From the NCBI GenBank assembly GCA_033675265.1, contig JAUJYZ010000152.1:1-64000 (forward strand): 64,000 bases of DNA, in the 5' to 3' direction. The notes under the pieces were generated by a model. The model saw nothing but the letters and a program-made list of their open reading frames with translations. It made no database searches and had not been told where the DNA came from. A program made the position numbers and the translations under genes. The DNA comes from Actinostola sp. cb2023 (Eukaryota; Cnidaria; Anthozoa; Actiniaria; Actinostolidae). How positions within the stretch are numbered: the first letter of the stretch is position 1; each line of letters starts with the position of its first letter. Below are positions 41,799 to 53,058 of this stretch, piece after piece.

Positions 41799-43778
41799 AT
41801 GGCCTGTAATGTTGGCAAATTTAATTCCAGTCGCGCCAGTAAGGGCGTTAAGGGACGTTTGAAAGCTTCGGTAGAATTTTGGACCGATTGTTTAAGCGCT
41901 TCAGATTTTGTAGTTTGCATAATTAAAGAGGGGTATAGGTTACCTTTTAAAGATTACCCTGATTACCTTTTACCGATTACCCTCCTCGTTGCTTTCTTAA
42001 GAATAATAGGTCGGCTTTTAAGCACCCATGTTTCGTTGCGGAGGCTATATCTGAGCTACTCTGTAACGGTTGTATTGCGGAGCATGCTATTCCTCCATTT
42101 TGTGTGAATCCCTTGACGGTTGCCGAAGGCAAAAAGCTTCGTCTAGTAATCGACCTCAGACACGTAAATGAGTTTCTTGTTAAGCCCAAGTTTAAATACG
42201 AAGATCTCCGTTCGTTATCGCAAGTTGTTGAAGAAAACCATCGGTTTTTTACTTGGGATCTCAAATCAGGTTATCATCACGTGGATATACACCCTGATCA
42301 TCATCAGTATTTAGGTTTTGCTTGGCCTTTTAACGGCACTCTTAGGTATTTTACCTTTAGCGTCCTTCCTTTTGGATTGAGTAGCGCATGTTTTTGTTTT
42401 ACTAAGCTTATGCGGCCTTTAGTTAAGCGATGGCGTTCTATGGCCCACGTTTGTTTTGTTTACCTTGATGACGGTTTTGCTAGTCAGCCCGACCGCTTAT
42501 TTGCCTTGGCAGCTAGCTCCATCCAGCAGCAAGATTTGAAGTCATCTGGCCCGGTATGTAACGAGGAGAAATCCCATTGGAATCCGATGCAGGTCGGCGA
42601 GTGGCTCGGCTTTATCATTAACACCGTTGCCATGCAATTTCAAGTGCCTGCAAAGAAACTCTCCAAGCTTAAAGGTCTCTTGGACGTCGCTATTCTTGAC
42701 GGCTACCTATCCATCCGTCAGTTGGCTAAGATCGCCGGTTCTGTTATCTCGTTAACTCTAGCCGTTGGACCCATTTGCCGACTTTTCACCCGCCAAATGT
42801 ACTTTACCATAGAGTCTAGATCCGGCGGCTGGGACCAAGTTATCTCGTTGTATCCCGCTCTGGTCGAAGAACTGAGATTTTGGCTTGGCAATCTCGATAA
42901 TTTTAACGGCTATGCTATCCGGCCTCCTCCTTTAGCATCTACAGTGATCTTCAGACGCCAGCGATGTAGCTTTTGGCGGATTCTCAGCCTCTCTTGACGA
43001 TACAGCGGTTCGTGGGATGTGGACTAGCGAGGATGCAACGCAGAGCTCAACTTACCGTGAACTGAAAGCAATTTATTACGTGTTGCTTTCATACGCTGTT
43101 CAGCTGAAATCCAGAAGAGTAGTCGTTAAGACAGATAACCAAGGTGCAGCACGTATTATCTCAGTGGGTAGTTCGAAAGCGCATCTGCAGCGTCTAGCCT
43201 TTGATATATTCCAGTTGTGTTTCACCCATGGAATAGTTATTTTACCGCAATGGATTCCTCGTTGCCTCAACGAAAGGGCGGACATGCTAAGCCGATTTAT
43301 TGACCCAGACGACTGGTCGCTCCGTCCTTCTGTTTTCCGTATTCTGAATGCTCGGTGGGGTCCACACACGATAGATCGTTTCGCTTTCCACTACAATGCT
43401 CAGTTGGCTCGCTTCAACTCCAAGTACTCTTCCCCCGGAAGTTGTGGCGTGGATGCACTCAGCCTTGACTGGAGTCGCGACAATAACTGGTTATGTCCCC
43501 CAGTTAATCTGATAGTACCTTGTGTGCGTCATCTGGAAGCCTATAGTGGGTACGGAACTTTGATAGTTCCCGAGTGGCCATCGGCCTGTTTCTGGCCATT
43601 TTTGCACAGTGGTTCTAGCGCATTTAAGCCATTCATCAAGTCAGTTTTCACTTTGCCTAAGATTAGCGATCTTTTGTTAGAGGGCCCCGGCCAGAGGGCC
43701 ACGTATAAGAGAAAGCCATCAGTGTTTAGTGGTTGCCCCAAGTTCCAAATGCTAGCCTTGAGGGTCGACTTTCGATAA
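41799..43778 (+). pseudogene. YR-retroelement reverse transcriptase and RNase H, two frameshifts
   Basis: RT motifs: RLVIDLRHVNEFL, FTWDLKSGYHHVDIH, LPFGLSSACFCFTKL, and VYLDDGF as the YxDD box (about 42459-42479). RNase H follows with a DASDVAFGG-like motif, YRELKAIYYVL and VKTDNQGAARI, ending MLALRVDF, as this ORF usually does. Break 1: a 23-bp tandem duplication at 41961-41983. Break 2: one base at about 42952, just before the first RNase H Asp. Both would prevent a full product. Confidence 0.85.
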
Positions 43779-43854
43779 TTTCGATTTTGAATTCATGCTG
43801 TTATTCTTCCAACTATAGTTGTACTTTATATTATTATTGTCATCGCTGACTAAG

Positions 43855-44166
43855 GCACCATTTAGGTGTAAATCGTGAGTATATACCATTTCGGTACCAG
43901 TCACCATATTGGTCTCCTACCATTTAGGCGTAGTGTTAAGTTTAATTGTTTCAGTTTTGCAGGGGTCCATTTCAGTCCCCAACCACCACTTAGGTGTTTG
44001 CAGCAGCTTGATAGCGTGGTCGCCATTTAGGCAGTAGCGATATCACCACTTTGGTGTTGCCACAACTGAGGTTGTGTTGTCGCCATTTAGGCAGTAGTAT
44101 GTCACCATTTAGGTGTTGCCACAATTGCGGTTGTGTTGTCGCCATTTCGGCGGTATCCTTTAGGAT
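43855..44166 (+). repeat. Array of about ten mini-hairpins with covarying stems
   Basis: CACC-ATTTA-GGTG (43856), TACC-ATTTC-GGTA (43884), ACC-ATATT-GGT (43903), CACC-ACTTA-GGTG (43984), GCC-ATTTA-GGC (44022, 44082), CACC-ACTTT-GGTG (44044), CACC-ATTTA-GGTG (44103), GCC-ATTTC-GGC (44141), ATCCTTTAGGAT (44155). Two longer stems, CACAAC...GTTGTG (44061) and CACAA...TTGTG (44120), lie between. Both stem sides change together. Confidence 0.8.
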
Positions 44167-44218
44167 TTGGGAACGAGCTAGGTTTGCTCGTTTCTTGTCA
44201 TTGCAGTTCTAATCCATT

Positions 44219-45242
44219 TTGCCTGTTCAGTGTTTTTCAGAGCTCTTTGGAGCCCGAAGTGGTATATTTCAAGATCCCAGCCTTGACGCATTGGCCCCAG
44301 AGCTGGTTCAGCTTCAGCTGTCTTCAAAAGCAGATGCAACCATCTCGAAGTACGCTTCCAGTTGGTGTAAATGGCGTAACTGGGCTAACTCGAAAATCGA
44401 TGTTCCTGTTCTTCCCGCGCAGCCTGTTCATGTTGCCATCTACCTTACAGAACTTTTCCAATCAGCCATGGACAAGGGCATCGGCGCTTCCGTCCTCGAA
44501 GCCGCTACCTATGCTATAAGATGGAGACACCAAATGGCCGGCTTTCAGCAATGTCCCACAGACCATTCCGTAGTGAAGTCTTGTTTAGAAGGCGCCAAGA
44601 GAAGACTTGGCCGTCCGGTACAACCAAAAGAGCCTTTATCTCTGGACCTCGTGGTAAAGATTTGCGATAAATACGTTGGCAGCTCAGTTCTTAGCGACAT
44701 AAGGTTCTTGGGAGCTCTGTTGATAGGCTACGGTGGTTTCCTACGTGTTGACGAAATCCAAGCCTTGAAGGTTGAAGACATAGCTATTTTCAAAGATCAC
44801 ATGTCAATCACCATTCACAAGCGCAAGAACGACCAATTCCGAGAAGGACACACCATCTTGTTGGCCAGATCAGGCAAGACAACTTGTCCTGTGTCTAACT
44901 GCAAAATTACTTGAGCTACTGGAGGTGTATAGTCCGTCTTATCCTTTAATCAGGCGTATTGTTAAATCCAAATTCAAGGAGCACTTCCATGCCAGCCTTG
45001 GTATATCTTCTTCCAGGATCAGGGAAGAGTTTAAATCACATGTTAAGCCGTTTGTTGCCAACTTGAAGGACTTTAGTATGCTCAGCATTAAGTCTGGTGC
45101 CGCCTCTAATCCAGGTTGCAGACAGATTAGCGGCGACTTATTAGATAGGCACGCTGGTTGGCGTTGCGCTTCATCGAAGCATAGATATATTAAATATTCA
45201 ACTAACGATCTTTTAGGAGTGTCTAAGGCCCTTGGGCTCTGA
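44219..45242 (+). pseudogene. YR-retroelement tyrosine recombinase, one frameshift
   Basis: The N-terminal SAM-like helix region has ISKYASSWCKWRNW and AIYLTELFQSAMDK. The catalytic Arg lies in GYGGFLRVDEIQAL (about 44744). A one-base break at about 44912 shifts to the frame of VKPFVANLKDF, LSIKSGAASNPGC, DRHAGWRCASSKHRYIKYS with the nucleophile Tyr at about 45187. The box-II position usually His-x-x-Arg reads Leu-x-x-Lys here, so one conserved His is missing. It would catalyse circle integration in an intact element. Confidence 0.83.
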
Positions 45243-45465
45243 AAACTGATAATAACAATAATAATATTTTCTTCTTGTCGGGGGAAGTGGTTGTGTCTTG
45301 GTCTCGACCCAGATTTCCTTCTTTTTCCCATATGGGGGTTAAGTTTAGAGTAGGTTTTTTCTGGCCTCCCTGGCACTTCCAGAACAACTTCAGTTAGTAT
45401 CGTTATTATATCGTTGTACACATTAATCGTTATACTGTTATCATCTATACATATATAATAAAGTG

Positions 45466-45563
45466 ATGGTGTCGTTCGACTGACCCATATGCAATTTACT
45501 CCATGAAATTGGTCTTTGTGTTTCCTTAGTGTTTTTATGTGTAAGTAATTATGTATAGTGCAG
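45466..45563 (+). repeat. Split direct repeat B2 (3' end)
   Basis: Partner of B1. The gypsy gag sequence resumes immediately after (GCAACATTAGCACATGTTGC). Confidence 0.95.
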
Positions 45564-45565
45564 AA

Positions 45566-46579
45566 GCAACATTAGCACATGTTGCCCAGTTGAATAACCC
45601 TGGCGCACAAAATATTCATGCCATCAGAAAATCAGGAACCCGTAAAAATAAATGCGGAAATTTCGAAACGAATATGAGCCAAAAACATGTCCTGCATACG
45701 TATCCCAATTACATTTCTGTCATTGGAGCAAAATGTGCCGCCAAAAATCTAACGGGACAATCCTAATCACACTGATTCAAGGAAGCATTTAGTGAATGCA
45801 AGCGCTAAATGGTAGGCAAGCAAACACCGTCCCTCTACAAAGGATACCCACCGCAACAGACGCGTCAACGAAATGCACACAAATCCAGTGACGATTCCAG
45901 CAACCAGTTTGATACACTACACTTTGAATCAATTTCTGTTGGCAGCAAAACTCCAGACGAGAAAAGAGATGAAGCATTCGCCACAATTAATATTTCTATA
46001 CCGAGCTTAGGAAACTCCCGCGCCCAACACAAAGCAAAGGTTGACACCGGTTGACACCTACTCCTGCCGAGAATATATCATAATAGTTCCTACAGAACGT
46101 CGGAAATGACAGACAACCTAAACCAAACGCACTAACAACGTCAAACACAAACAGCATACGGAGGTTCAAAGATAAAGCAGTTCGGTACGTGCGAAATAGA
46201 AGGCAAACACAACGAGATAGCAACCACCGCGCTGTTCTACGATACTGACGCACCAGGTCGAAGAATGACGCAACAACGCAACAACGCAACAACGCAACAA
46301 CGCAACAACGCAACAACGCAACAACGCAACAACGCAACAACGCAACAACGCAAATCCGGACAGCGGATCTAACACATGCAGCAAAGATAATTACTGGCAG
46401 AATACCCACACTGTTTCGATGGAGTCGGAAAATCCCAAGGAGAATATCATATAACCATTGATCCAAACATCGCCCCTGTCATTCACCCACTCAGACGTGT
46501 GCCTATCAGCCTCAAGGACGACATCAAGTGAGAGCTAGATGACTTGGTGGCACAAGACATCATCGCTAAAGTTAGAGAT
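45566..46579 (+). pseudogene. Gypsy gag end, protease and RT start, heavily broken
   Basis: LAHVAQLNNPGAQ, then a Cys-containing tail, KAKVDTG at about 46035 (aspartic protease, with a 10-bp duplication after it), ITIDPNIAPVIHPLRRVPIS and DDLVAQDIIAKV (start of RT). Several stops and frame changes. The protease to RT linker has been replaced by a CAACAACGC array. Confidence 0.72.
46266..46352. repeat. CAACAACGC nonamer minisatellite
   Basis: About nine copies of ACGCAACAA inside the decayed gypsy protease-RT linker. Confidence 0.95.
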
Positions 46580-46762
46580 AATAATAATAATAATAATAAT
46601 AATAATATGTATTTATTTATATAGCGCTATTTCCGGTGGTCCAATAGCGCTTTACAATTAATGTATATAAAAAATAATAATAATAATAATGAATTAATTA
46701 ATTAATAATAAAATAATAATAATAATAATAATAAAAATATATAATTATCTAATTATAGAGAT
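46573..46762. mobile_element. Small insertion (about 176 bp) in gypsy RT with TAGAGAT duplication
   Basis: TAGAGAT at 46573-46579 and 46756-46762 flank an ATA/AAT-rich insert with a core ATAGCGCTATTTCC, GGTGGTCCAATAGCGCTTTA. The 7-bp duplication suggests a SINE-like or cut-and-paste insertion. The GCGCT words form an inverted pair. Confidence 0.65.
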
Positions 46763-46808
46763 GGCGAACCGATCGACTTCATGGATCAACGGTTTAGTCT
46801 ACAGGCGT
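46756..46808 (+). pseudogene. Gypsy RT fragment between the small insert and BEL/Pao-1
   Basis: WINGLVYRR in frame with the RKPNDSLRICLDP that follows BEL/Pao-1 at 53399. This proves the two halves were once contiguous. Confidence 0.8.
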
Positions 46809-47151
46809 TGAAGAGAATTCAAGACCATGCATATTACCGCCACTGATTCTACTTTATTCTTGATTTATTTAGTACAAAATAGGAAGGAAAAATGAATTCC
46901 TGAAACAAATAAACGTACAAGTAAATACATACATACTGGAAAAGTAATAATGTAAACGAACTTACGAGTGGAAGCTGTAAGAGAAATTCTAGCTAGCCAT
47001 GATGAGAAGTTGTTCTGATTCTGTCACTCCTTAACAACAACAGCCAAGAAAAACGAATAATTTACATATATAAGTACAATTACATCCCTGGAGAACGTAC
47101 GTAAACAAATGCACACGGAAACATTATTCTATTGTTGAAGAAAACTCAACA
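46809..47151 (-). repeat. BEL/Pao-1 3' LTR
   Basis: 343 bp. Reads TGAAGAGAATTC...CTCAACA on the plus strand. Confidence 0.95.
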
Positions 47152-47195
47152 TCCTGGGGCCCCCGAAGATGCGGAAACTTGAACAACGCATTCTA

Positions 47196-47910
47196 TCATA
47201 ACTTAGTTATTGGGCGAACAATTGTTGAATTCTTGGTTTTTACTTCTGCTGATCGTACACGATGATCTGGACCAGGGAAAACCCTTTGGACACGTCCAAG
47301 CAGCCACCGTCCTCGTGGTAGACATTCATCGACAAGTAGAACCAGATCATTAACATGTAAATCTCTCTTCTGAAAAATCCACTTTTGGCGTTGCTGTAGA
47401 ACTGGGACATATTCGTGCAACCATCGAGACCAAAAGCAATTTGCAAGAAATTGAGCGCACTTCCACTTCTTTCTAGAATAAAGATCTTCTTTGGAAAAAA
47501 CTCCAGGAGGTGTTGCTAACGTATTACGTTGGAGTAGCAGGTGGTTAGGAGTTAAAGGTTCCATATCCTTGGGGTCATCACTGGCAGGACATAGAGGACG
47601 ACTGTTGAGAATCGTCACAACCTCAGCAAACACTGTTCGTAGTGTTTCATGATTGATCAGTGCGTTTGGACTTCCCATTACTCCTTTCATAGCTCTTTTC
47701 ACGCTTCGTACAAGCCGTTCCCATACCCCGCTCATATGGCTCGCTGTAGGTGGTTGGAATCGCCATTCTGCAAATGGACAACTAAGCCACTCGATGTTCT
47801 TTGAGTGTAATTCTGCTACTATCTTGCTGTGGTCCAACTCCTTGGCTGCTTGTCTTAGCTCTCTTTCGGCTCCAACGAAATTTGTTCCGTTGTCGCTCCA
47901 TATCTGTTAG
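47196..47910 (-). pseudogene. BEL/Pao-1 integrase C-terminal half
   Basis: [20 protein letters not shown] and VRSVKRAMK hold the third catalytic residue region of the integrase core; [17 protein letters not shown] and [11 protein letters not shown] form the BEL/Pao C-terminal DUF5641-like domain. A frameshift at about 47905 separates it from the N-terminal half, close to the SDNGTNF-type motif. Confidence 0.88.
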
Positions 47911-49627
47911 ATATAAAGCGTCGAAGAGCTTGGATGAAGGTGTCTGTTTCCATAGAACTCAGATCATCGATGTGGACAGCACGAGAGGTAAAACAGACGA
48001 AGAGGCATCCATAGATCTTTTGGGTCGTTCGTCCACGTTTAACTGTGAAAGGCCCAAACACATCGGTTCCTGTGTAGCTAAATTGCGGTTCGTAGGCTGC
48101 CAGTCTTACCTTTGGTAAATCAGCCATAATTTGACGCATGGTGGATTCGTTGTGTCTTCTGCAAACAAAACACTTTCGAAGCAACTTCCGAACCAGAGAT
48201 CTTGCTTGAAGTATCCAAAAGACTTGGCGAATAAGGGAGAGAACATGTTCTTTTCCAGCGTGTCCATTGGTCTCATGATAGAAGCGCACAATGGATTGAG
48301 AAACTGGATGGTCTTTAGGAAGAATAATAGGATGGATGGCGTCGAATGGCATCGGCCCGTGTCTCACTCGTCCTCCAACACGTATAACTCCATCAATCAG
48401 AACAGGGTTGAGATTTGCGATTTTGCTCTGTCCACTAACGTGATGGGCACTCTGCAAACAGTCAAGTTCATCTGGGAAGTATTGAGACTGTATAAATCTT
48501 GCGATGACAAGTGTTGCATTTCTCATCTCTAGAAGACGTAATGGACCTTTGTAGGGAGGTTCTCTCTTTATAAAGCTGATAAACCGGAGCAACCAAACAA
48601 TAGACGTCTGAAGGCGAGGCCAAGAAGAAAATCTTTTCATCAGGCAATCAAAGGAAGATCCAGTAGAAGCAGACATAACATACTTTGCTTGAACGATTTC
48701 TTTATCGTCGTCCGCAAGATTACTGATCTTGTCGTTGGGCCATTTGTCATCTGTCAGACGAAGAAAGGTTGGACTATTCCACCAACTACAATCAGAATGA
48801 AAGTCGTCAATCTTCATTCCACGGGATCCTCCATCTGCAGGATTCTGCGCGCTTGGCACGTACCTCCAATGCTCAGGTGAAGTTGACTCGTGAATTTCCA
48901 TCAATCTATGGGCGACAAAGGGTCCAAAGCGACGTTTCTTGTTCTTGATGTATTGCAGTGTTATCATTGAGTCGGTCCAAAACAGATTCTCATCAACAGG
49001 AAGATCTAGTTTCTTTGTTACCAGTACGTACATCCTTGTGGCCAATACTGCAGCATGCAACTCTAGACGTGGGATTGACCAATCCTTTGATGGTGCATTG
49101 CGTGCTTTACCAATGACGAGCGTTGAGTGAATAAATCCTTCTGTGTCGACCATTCTGATGTAGGATGCTGCTGCTAAACCTCGTTTTGAAGCATCAGAGA
49201 AGAAATGCAGCTGAGTATTCATGACGGTTGTCATAATTGGACCTCTATAACATCTTGGAACAGTGATGTCTTTCACCCTTTTAAGCATCGTACACCAATG
49301 TTTCCATCGGGTAGCTTGTGGTTCTTGAATTTCATCGTCCCAAGGGGCTTCCATCCTCCATAGGTCTTGAAGAACGATCTTTGCGAGGAGTATGAAAGGG
49401 CTCAAGAAACCAAGTGGATCATATAATGAACTTACAACTGAGAGAATTCCGCGCTTGGTAAAGGGCTTGCTTGAGTCTACACTTCTGAATTGTAAGGAAT
49501 CAGTCTCTGGACACCAATGTAGTCCCAATGCTCGTTCTACAGGCAACTCATCGAGATCTAGGTTCAGATTTGGCCTTGCTCTTTGCTGTGATGGAACTGA
49601 AGCAAGTACTTCGCGGCTATTGGACAT
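47855..49627 (-). pseudogene. BEL/Pao-1 RT end, RNase H and integrase N-terminus
   Basis: SVVSSLYDPLGFLSPFIL and QDLWRMEAPWDDE (BEL/Pao connection domain), HFFSDASKRGLAAASYI (RNase H), WSIPRLELHAAVLATRM, PSAQNPADGGSRG, then KCFVCRRH (zinc H2C2) and GTDVFGPFTVK with YGCLFVCFTSRAVHID (integrase core). An in-frame TAA at 49631 separates it from the YVDD part. Confidence 0.92.
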
Positions 49628-49630
49628 GAA

Positions 49631-49921
49631 TTATGTTAAGTTGTATCCACCTTCTTTCAGCAATGCGGTGAGTTGACTTGCTAAGCGAATGGCTTGATCA
49701 GTTGTAGAGACAGATTTTAACTCGTCGTCAACATAGAAATTCCTGTAGACGGTTTGTATCGCTTCTGTATCATATTTTCCTTGGTTGTCGTCAGCTATCT
49801 TCTTTAAGGTCTTATTGGCACAACAAGGTGACGATTTCGCGCCAAATATGTGAACTAACATCTTATACTCTTCTGGTGGTCCATCCATGCTAATCTGGCC
49901 ACCAAAGGAAACGAAGAGCAT
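49631..49921 (-). pseudogene. BEL/Pao-1 RT segment with YVDD
   Basis: [19 protein letters not shown] and [10 protein letters not shown] (YVDD at about 49724-49735). A frameshift at about 49895 splits it from the preceding RT part, and TAA at 49631-49633 ends it four codons before the next segment in the same frame. Confidence 0.92.
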
Positions 49922-52070
49922 CTGTATCCTTTGGAAGAACCTTTGTCTGATGGAACATGGCTTCTATATCTGAAGTGAGGGCAATGCGATCTTCTCGAAA
50001 ACGGATGAGAACTCCAACCAGGTCATTTATCAAATCTGGGCCTTGGACGAGTTGATCATTTAAAGAAGTACCTTGAAATTTTGCTGCAGCGTCGAATACG
50101 ACACGTACCTTGCCTGGCTTATTAGGATTTAGTACAGGATGGTGGGGGAGATACCACGTTACATCAGACCTTTCAGCTGCCTCCTCATTGCTCATCTTTT
50201 TCGCGTATCCCTTGGCAACGTAGTCGTCAATGACAGCTTTGTACTTGATTCTGAGTTCTTCGTCACGCTTTAGTCTACCTTTCAAGTGCTGTAATCTTGC
50301 TTCAGCAAGGGGTCTGTTGTATGGCAATTGTACAGCGGATTCACGCCAAAGTAGTCCCATCTGGTAGTGACCATCGACCTTGGACAATGTGTCTTCAATG
50401 GTTTTCAGTGCGTCACGATCTTCAACAGACATAGGTTTAAATGCTGTCTTCTCGATACCAAGAGACTCGATTTCCCAAAATCTTCGCAGGTTTACTTCCA
50501 GTGTAGAATCATGTTTACAAACACAGTTCACGTTGACATTTGACCTTGCATTATCAGTTCCTCCAAGGATGCTCCAGCCAAGAATGGACTTAATGGCCAG
50601 CGGTTGATCTGGATGTCCCTTTCGAACTTCAATAGGAATGAAAGCTTCTTGAACATTTGTCCCCAACAAAACTGATATCTTAGATCTTTCTACTTGAGGA
50701 AATGGTATAGCCTGGAGATGCGGCAAGGTGTGTACTTTCTTGTTTAGATGTTTCAATGGGATGGTAAGATCCTTCACTGCCCAAGCTATTGGGACCTCGA
50801 TCAGGTTACTATCATGGTAGTCTACTGAAGAAACTCTAAAATTCACTCTTGACGATGTTTCTTGGATGTTTTTCTTTACTACAGTGTCAATCAAGATGTT
50901 CTCTTTCTCTCCTTCAATGTTGAGAAGTGATGCCAGGGATTGATCAATCATCGTGGTGTCAGATCCTGAATCAATTAGTGCATAGGTAGACATCCTTCTA
51001 TTTCCTTGACCAATTACGACAATTGGGACGACTTGGAGTAAAGTCTCGACATGTTCTTCAGATGAAATAACATTACATCGTTTTGATGGATCGTCAGTTT
51101 GATGTTCGTCTTTCTTTGAAGGAATTTCAAACACATGCAGCAACGTATGATGAGACCTTTTGCAGACTTTGCAGCGTCCGGTAGATGGGCATGAACGGGA
51201 TAGGTGACTTTTGGAATTAAGACAAATGAAACATAGTCCACGTGACTTGATGAACTCACTGCGGTCCTTCACTGGTTTAGACTTGAAATCTTCGCAGCAA
51301 TACAATTTATGGGACTCTGAACACAACGGACATTGCTGAGATGTTGCTTCGTTCGTCATGGTGTTGCTTCTACCTTGTACTGAGTTCACTGTGCTTAATT
51401 GGTTTGAGCTCGTTAATAGGGTCGTAGCCTTTGGTTTGAAAGATGAAGATGTGGCCTGTACCTTGGCAGATGTGTCAGAGAAGAATGGGTGATTTGCGAC
51501 ATACGCTTTTTCCTTTAGAAAATCAACCACGTCTTTAAAGGTTGGCATTGTTTGACCTCTTTTCTCCAGCCTTCTCAGATAGTTAGCGAAGTTGGCTTGG
51601 TACGATTTTGGCAGTTTCAGAATGATGCTTTCAAGATGGCTTGAATTCATTTCGTGTAAGCATCCTAATGAGTTCAATGTTTCATATGTAGATTCAGCAG
51701 TGTCAGCAAATTTTTGAAGCGCTTCTCGATCACTGTAGTGGATGACTGGACCTTTGATGAGTTTATCAACACATGCACGGATGATTTGACATGGTCGTCC
51801 ATACCGCTCTTCCAGGACTGTAAGTGCCTTGTTGAGACCGCCTGGTAGGGTTTCGTAAGGTAATACAGCTGTCAAAGGGTTTCCTTCTAGGAACTGCAAC
51901 AGGTTGGTCATTTTTACAGAATCATCCAAGGGCTTTGACTCGACCAGAAGACGAAATCTTTGCCTAAAGGTAGGATAGTCCTCAGAGTTGCCGCTGAACT
52001 TGATTACCTTGGCAGCTGGCAGATTGTGGGAAATACTTATGCGTTCCATCGTTTCAACCATTGTTTTCAA
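49890..52070 (-). pseudogene. BEL/Pao-1 gag DUF1759, zinc knuckle, aspartic protease and RT start
   Basis: [20 protein letters not shown] and [15 protein letters not shown] (DUF1759 gag), [18 protein letters not shown] and [13 protein letters not shown] (knuckles), [13 protein letters not shown] (protease, near 50970), LGWSILGG, then [20 protein letters not shown] and [10 protein letters not shown] (RT). It is in the same frame as the upstream gag ORF, separated by one TAA at 52092-52094. Confidence 0.93.
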
Positions 52071-52091
52071 TACATTCTCTGGTGACCGTTT

Positions 52092-53012
52092 TTATTTAGA
52101 ATCATCGACAGCAATGGTGTGAAATGGTTTTACTTGAGGACTAGGAGGTTTCCACCAAGGTGTATTTGGTCGCAACAAATGTGATGTAGGATTATTATTT
52201 ACAGGATCCGGAAGAGGAACTTGGTCTTGCGATGTTTCATAATCGAGTTCTAGCTCTTGTAGTTCTCTCTCTGCCAATTTCTCCTCTAATCGGGCCATTT
52301 CAGCTTTGTTGTTCGCTTCTTGGATGTCTTTTTCGGCTTCCAGTGCAGCTAATTCAATACGCCGTTGAAGATCCATATGTAATTTTTTTGTTTCAAGCTC
52401 CAAAGTCTTCTTTATCTGGTTGATAGTGTGTTTTCGCTCGGCTAATTCTGCTTTAAGAGCAACATGCCATGCAGCTCTTAATCTCTCGATGGCTTCTGAA
52501 TGGCTAGATGAAGAACTTCGTGAAGAGCGGCCAGACTTGGTTGACAATGAAGTACCTCTGAGAGATGGATGGGCTGTATGATAGTGGAGCACGTTCGGTA
52601 AGACCTCGGGAGAATGATATATCTCTGATGCTGGTGCAGAGGCAATAAGACAATTCTGTGGAACTAGAATTGGGTGGTTGTAATGGGCTGTAGCGTCAGC
52701 GATGTACTTCTCTAGAATCTCCATATACGCGTTCATTCTCTCCTCCTGTTGGCTTTCTTGTTCGTGGACTTTAGTTATTTCTGGAAAATCTCGGTAAGGG
52801 TCCAATGATTCGAGGTAAACACTGGAAGACTCTTTAAATCTTTTCCATGCTGCTTGCAATTTAAACTGTATTTCTTTGACTTTTACGATGTTCGAATAAT
52901 CCACAATTAACACGTCTACTTCGTTACAGAGGCGAGTTAAGAAACCCATGTGACCTTGTCGAGATTTTGCTAAGCAGCGTAGACTTTCTTCGTGTAGAGA
53001 CATTTTGTCCAT
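52092..53012 (-). CDS. BEL/Pao-1 N-terminal gag ORF
   Basis: Start MDKMSLHEESLRCLAKS at 53012 (or the next Met at 53003). The open frame reaches back into the LTR but is unlikely to be translated there. Long helical and coiled-coil regions (IQFKLQAAWKRFKESSS; ELAERKHTINQIKKTLELE). Ends SK-TAA, after which the next gag-pol segment continues in the same frame. Confidence 0.75.
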   Translation of the reverse strand: MDKMSLHEESLRCLAKSRQGHMGFLTRLCNEVDVLIVDYSNIVKVKEIQFKLQAAWKRFKESSSVYLESLDPYRDFPEITKVHEQESQQEERMNAYMEILEKYIADATAHYNHPILVPQNCLIASAPASEIYHSPEVLPNVLHYHTAHPSLRGTSLSTKSGRSSRSSSSSHSEAIERLRAAWHVALKAELAERKHTINQIKKTLELETKKLHMDLQRRIELAALEAEKDIQEANNKAEMARLEEKLAERELQELELDYETSQDQVPLPDPVNNNPTSHLLRPNTPWWKPPSPQVKPFHTIAVDDSK

Positions 53013-53058
53013 TAGATATCTAGCTAGCCAAAGTAATGTTCCATTATCGAATTCATGA

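Larger units (their letters stand above)
40437..45563 (+). mobile_element. Split-direct-repeat tyrosine-recombinase retroelement (Ngaro/PAT-like)
   Basis: Order: repeat A1, gag, repeats B1+A2 adjacent, RT/RNase H, hairpin array, tyrosine recombinase, repeat B2. There is no integrase, no protease and no target duplication; AA is shared at both ends. This architecture defines YR retroelements, which integrate as circles through the recombinase. Repeat pairs differ by only 2 of 197 (A) and 1 of 98 (B), so the copy is young, yet it has at least three frame breaks. The usual position of B1A2 near the 3' end is not seen: here it sits between gag and pol. Confidence 0.88.

Noticed and set aside
40437..45563. 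Two elements in tandem instead of one with split repeats
   Set aside because: The zinc knuckle continues exactly across the B1A2 junction and only one gag and one pol are present, so one element with split direct repeats is simpler.
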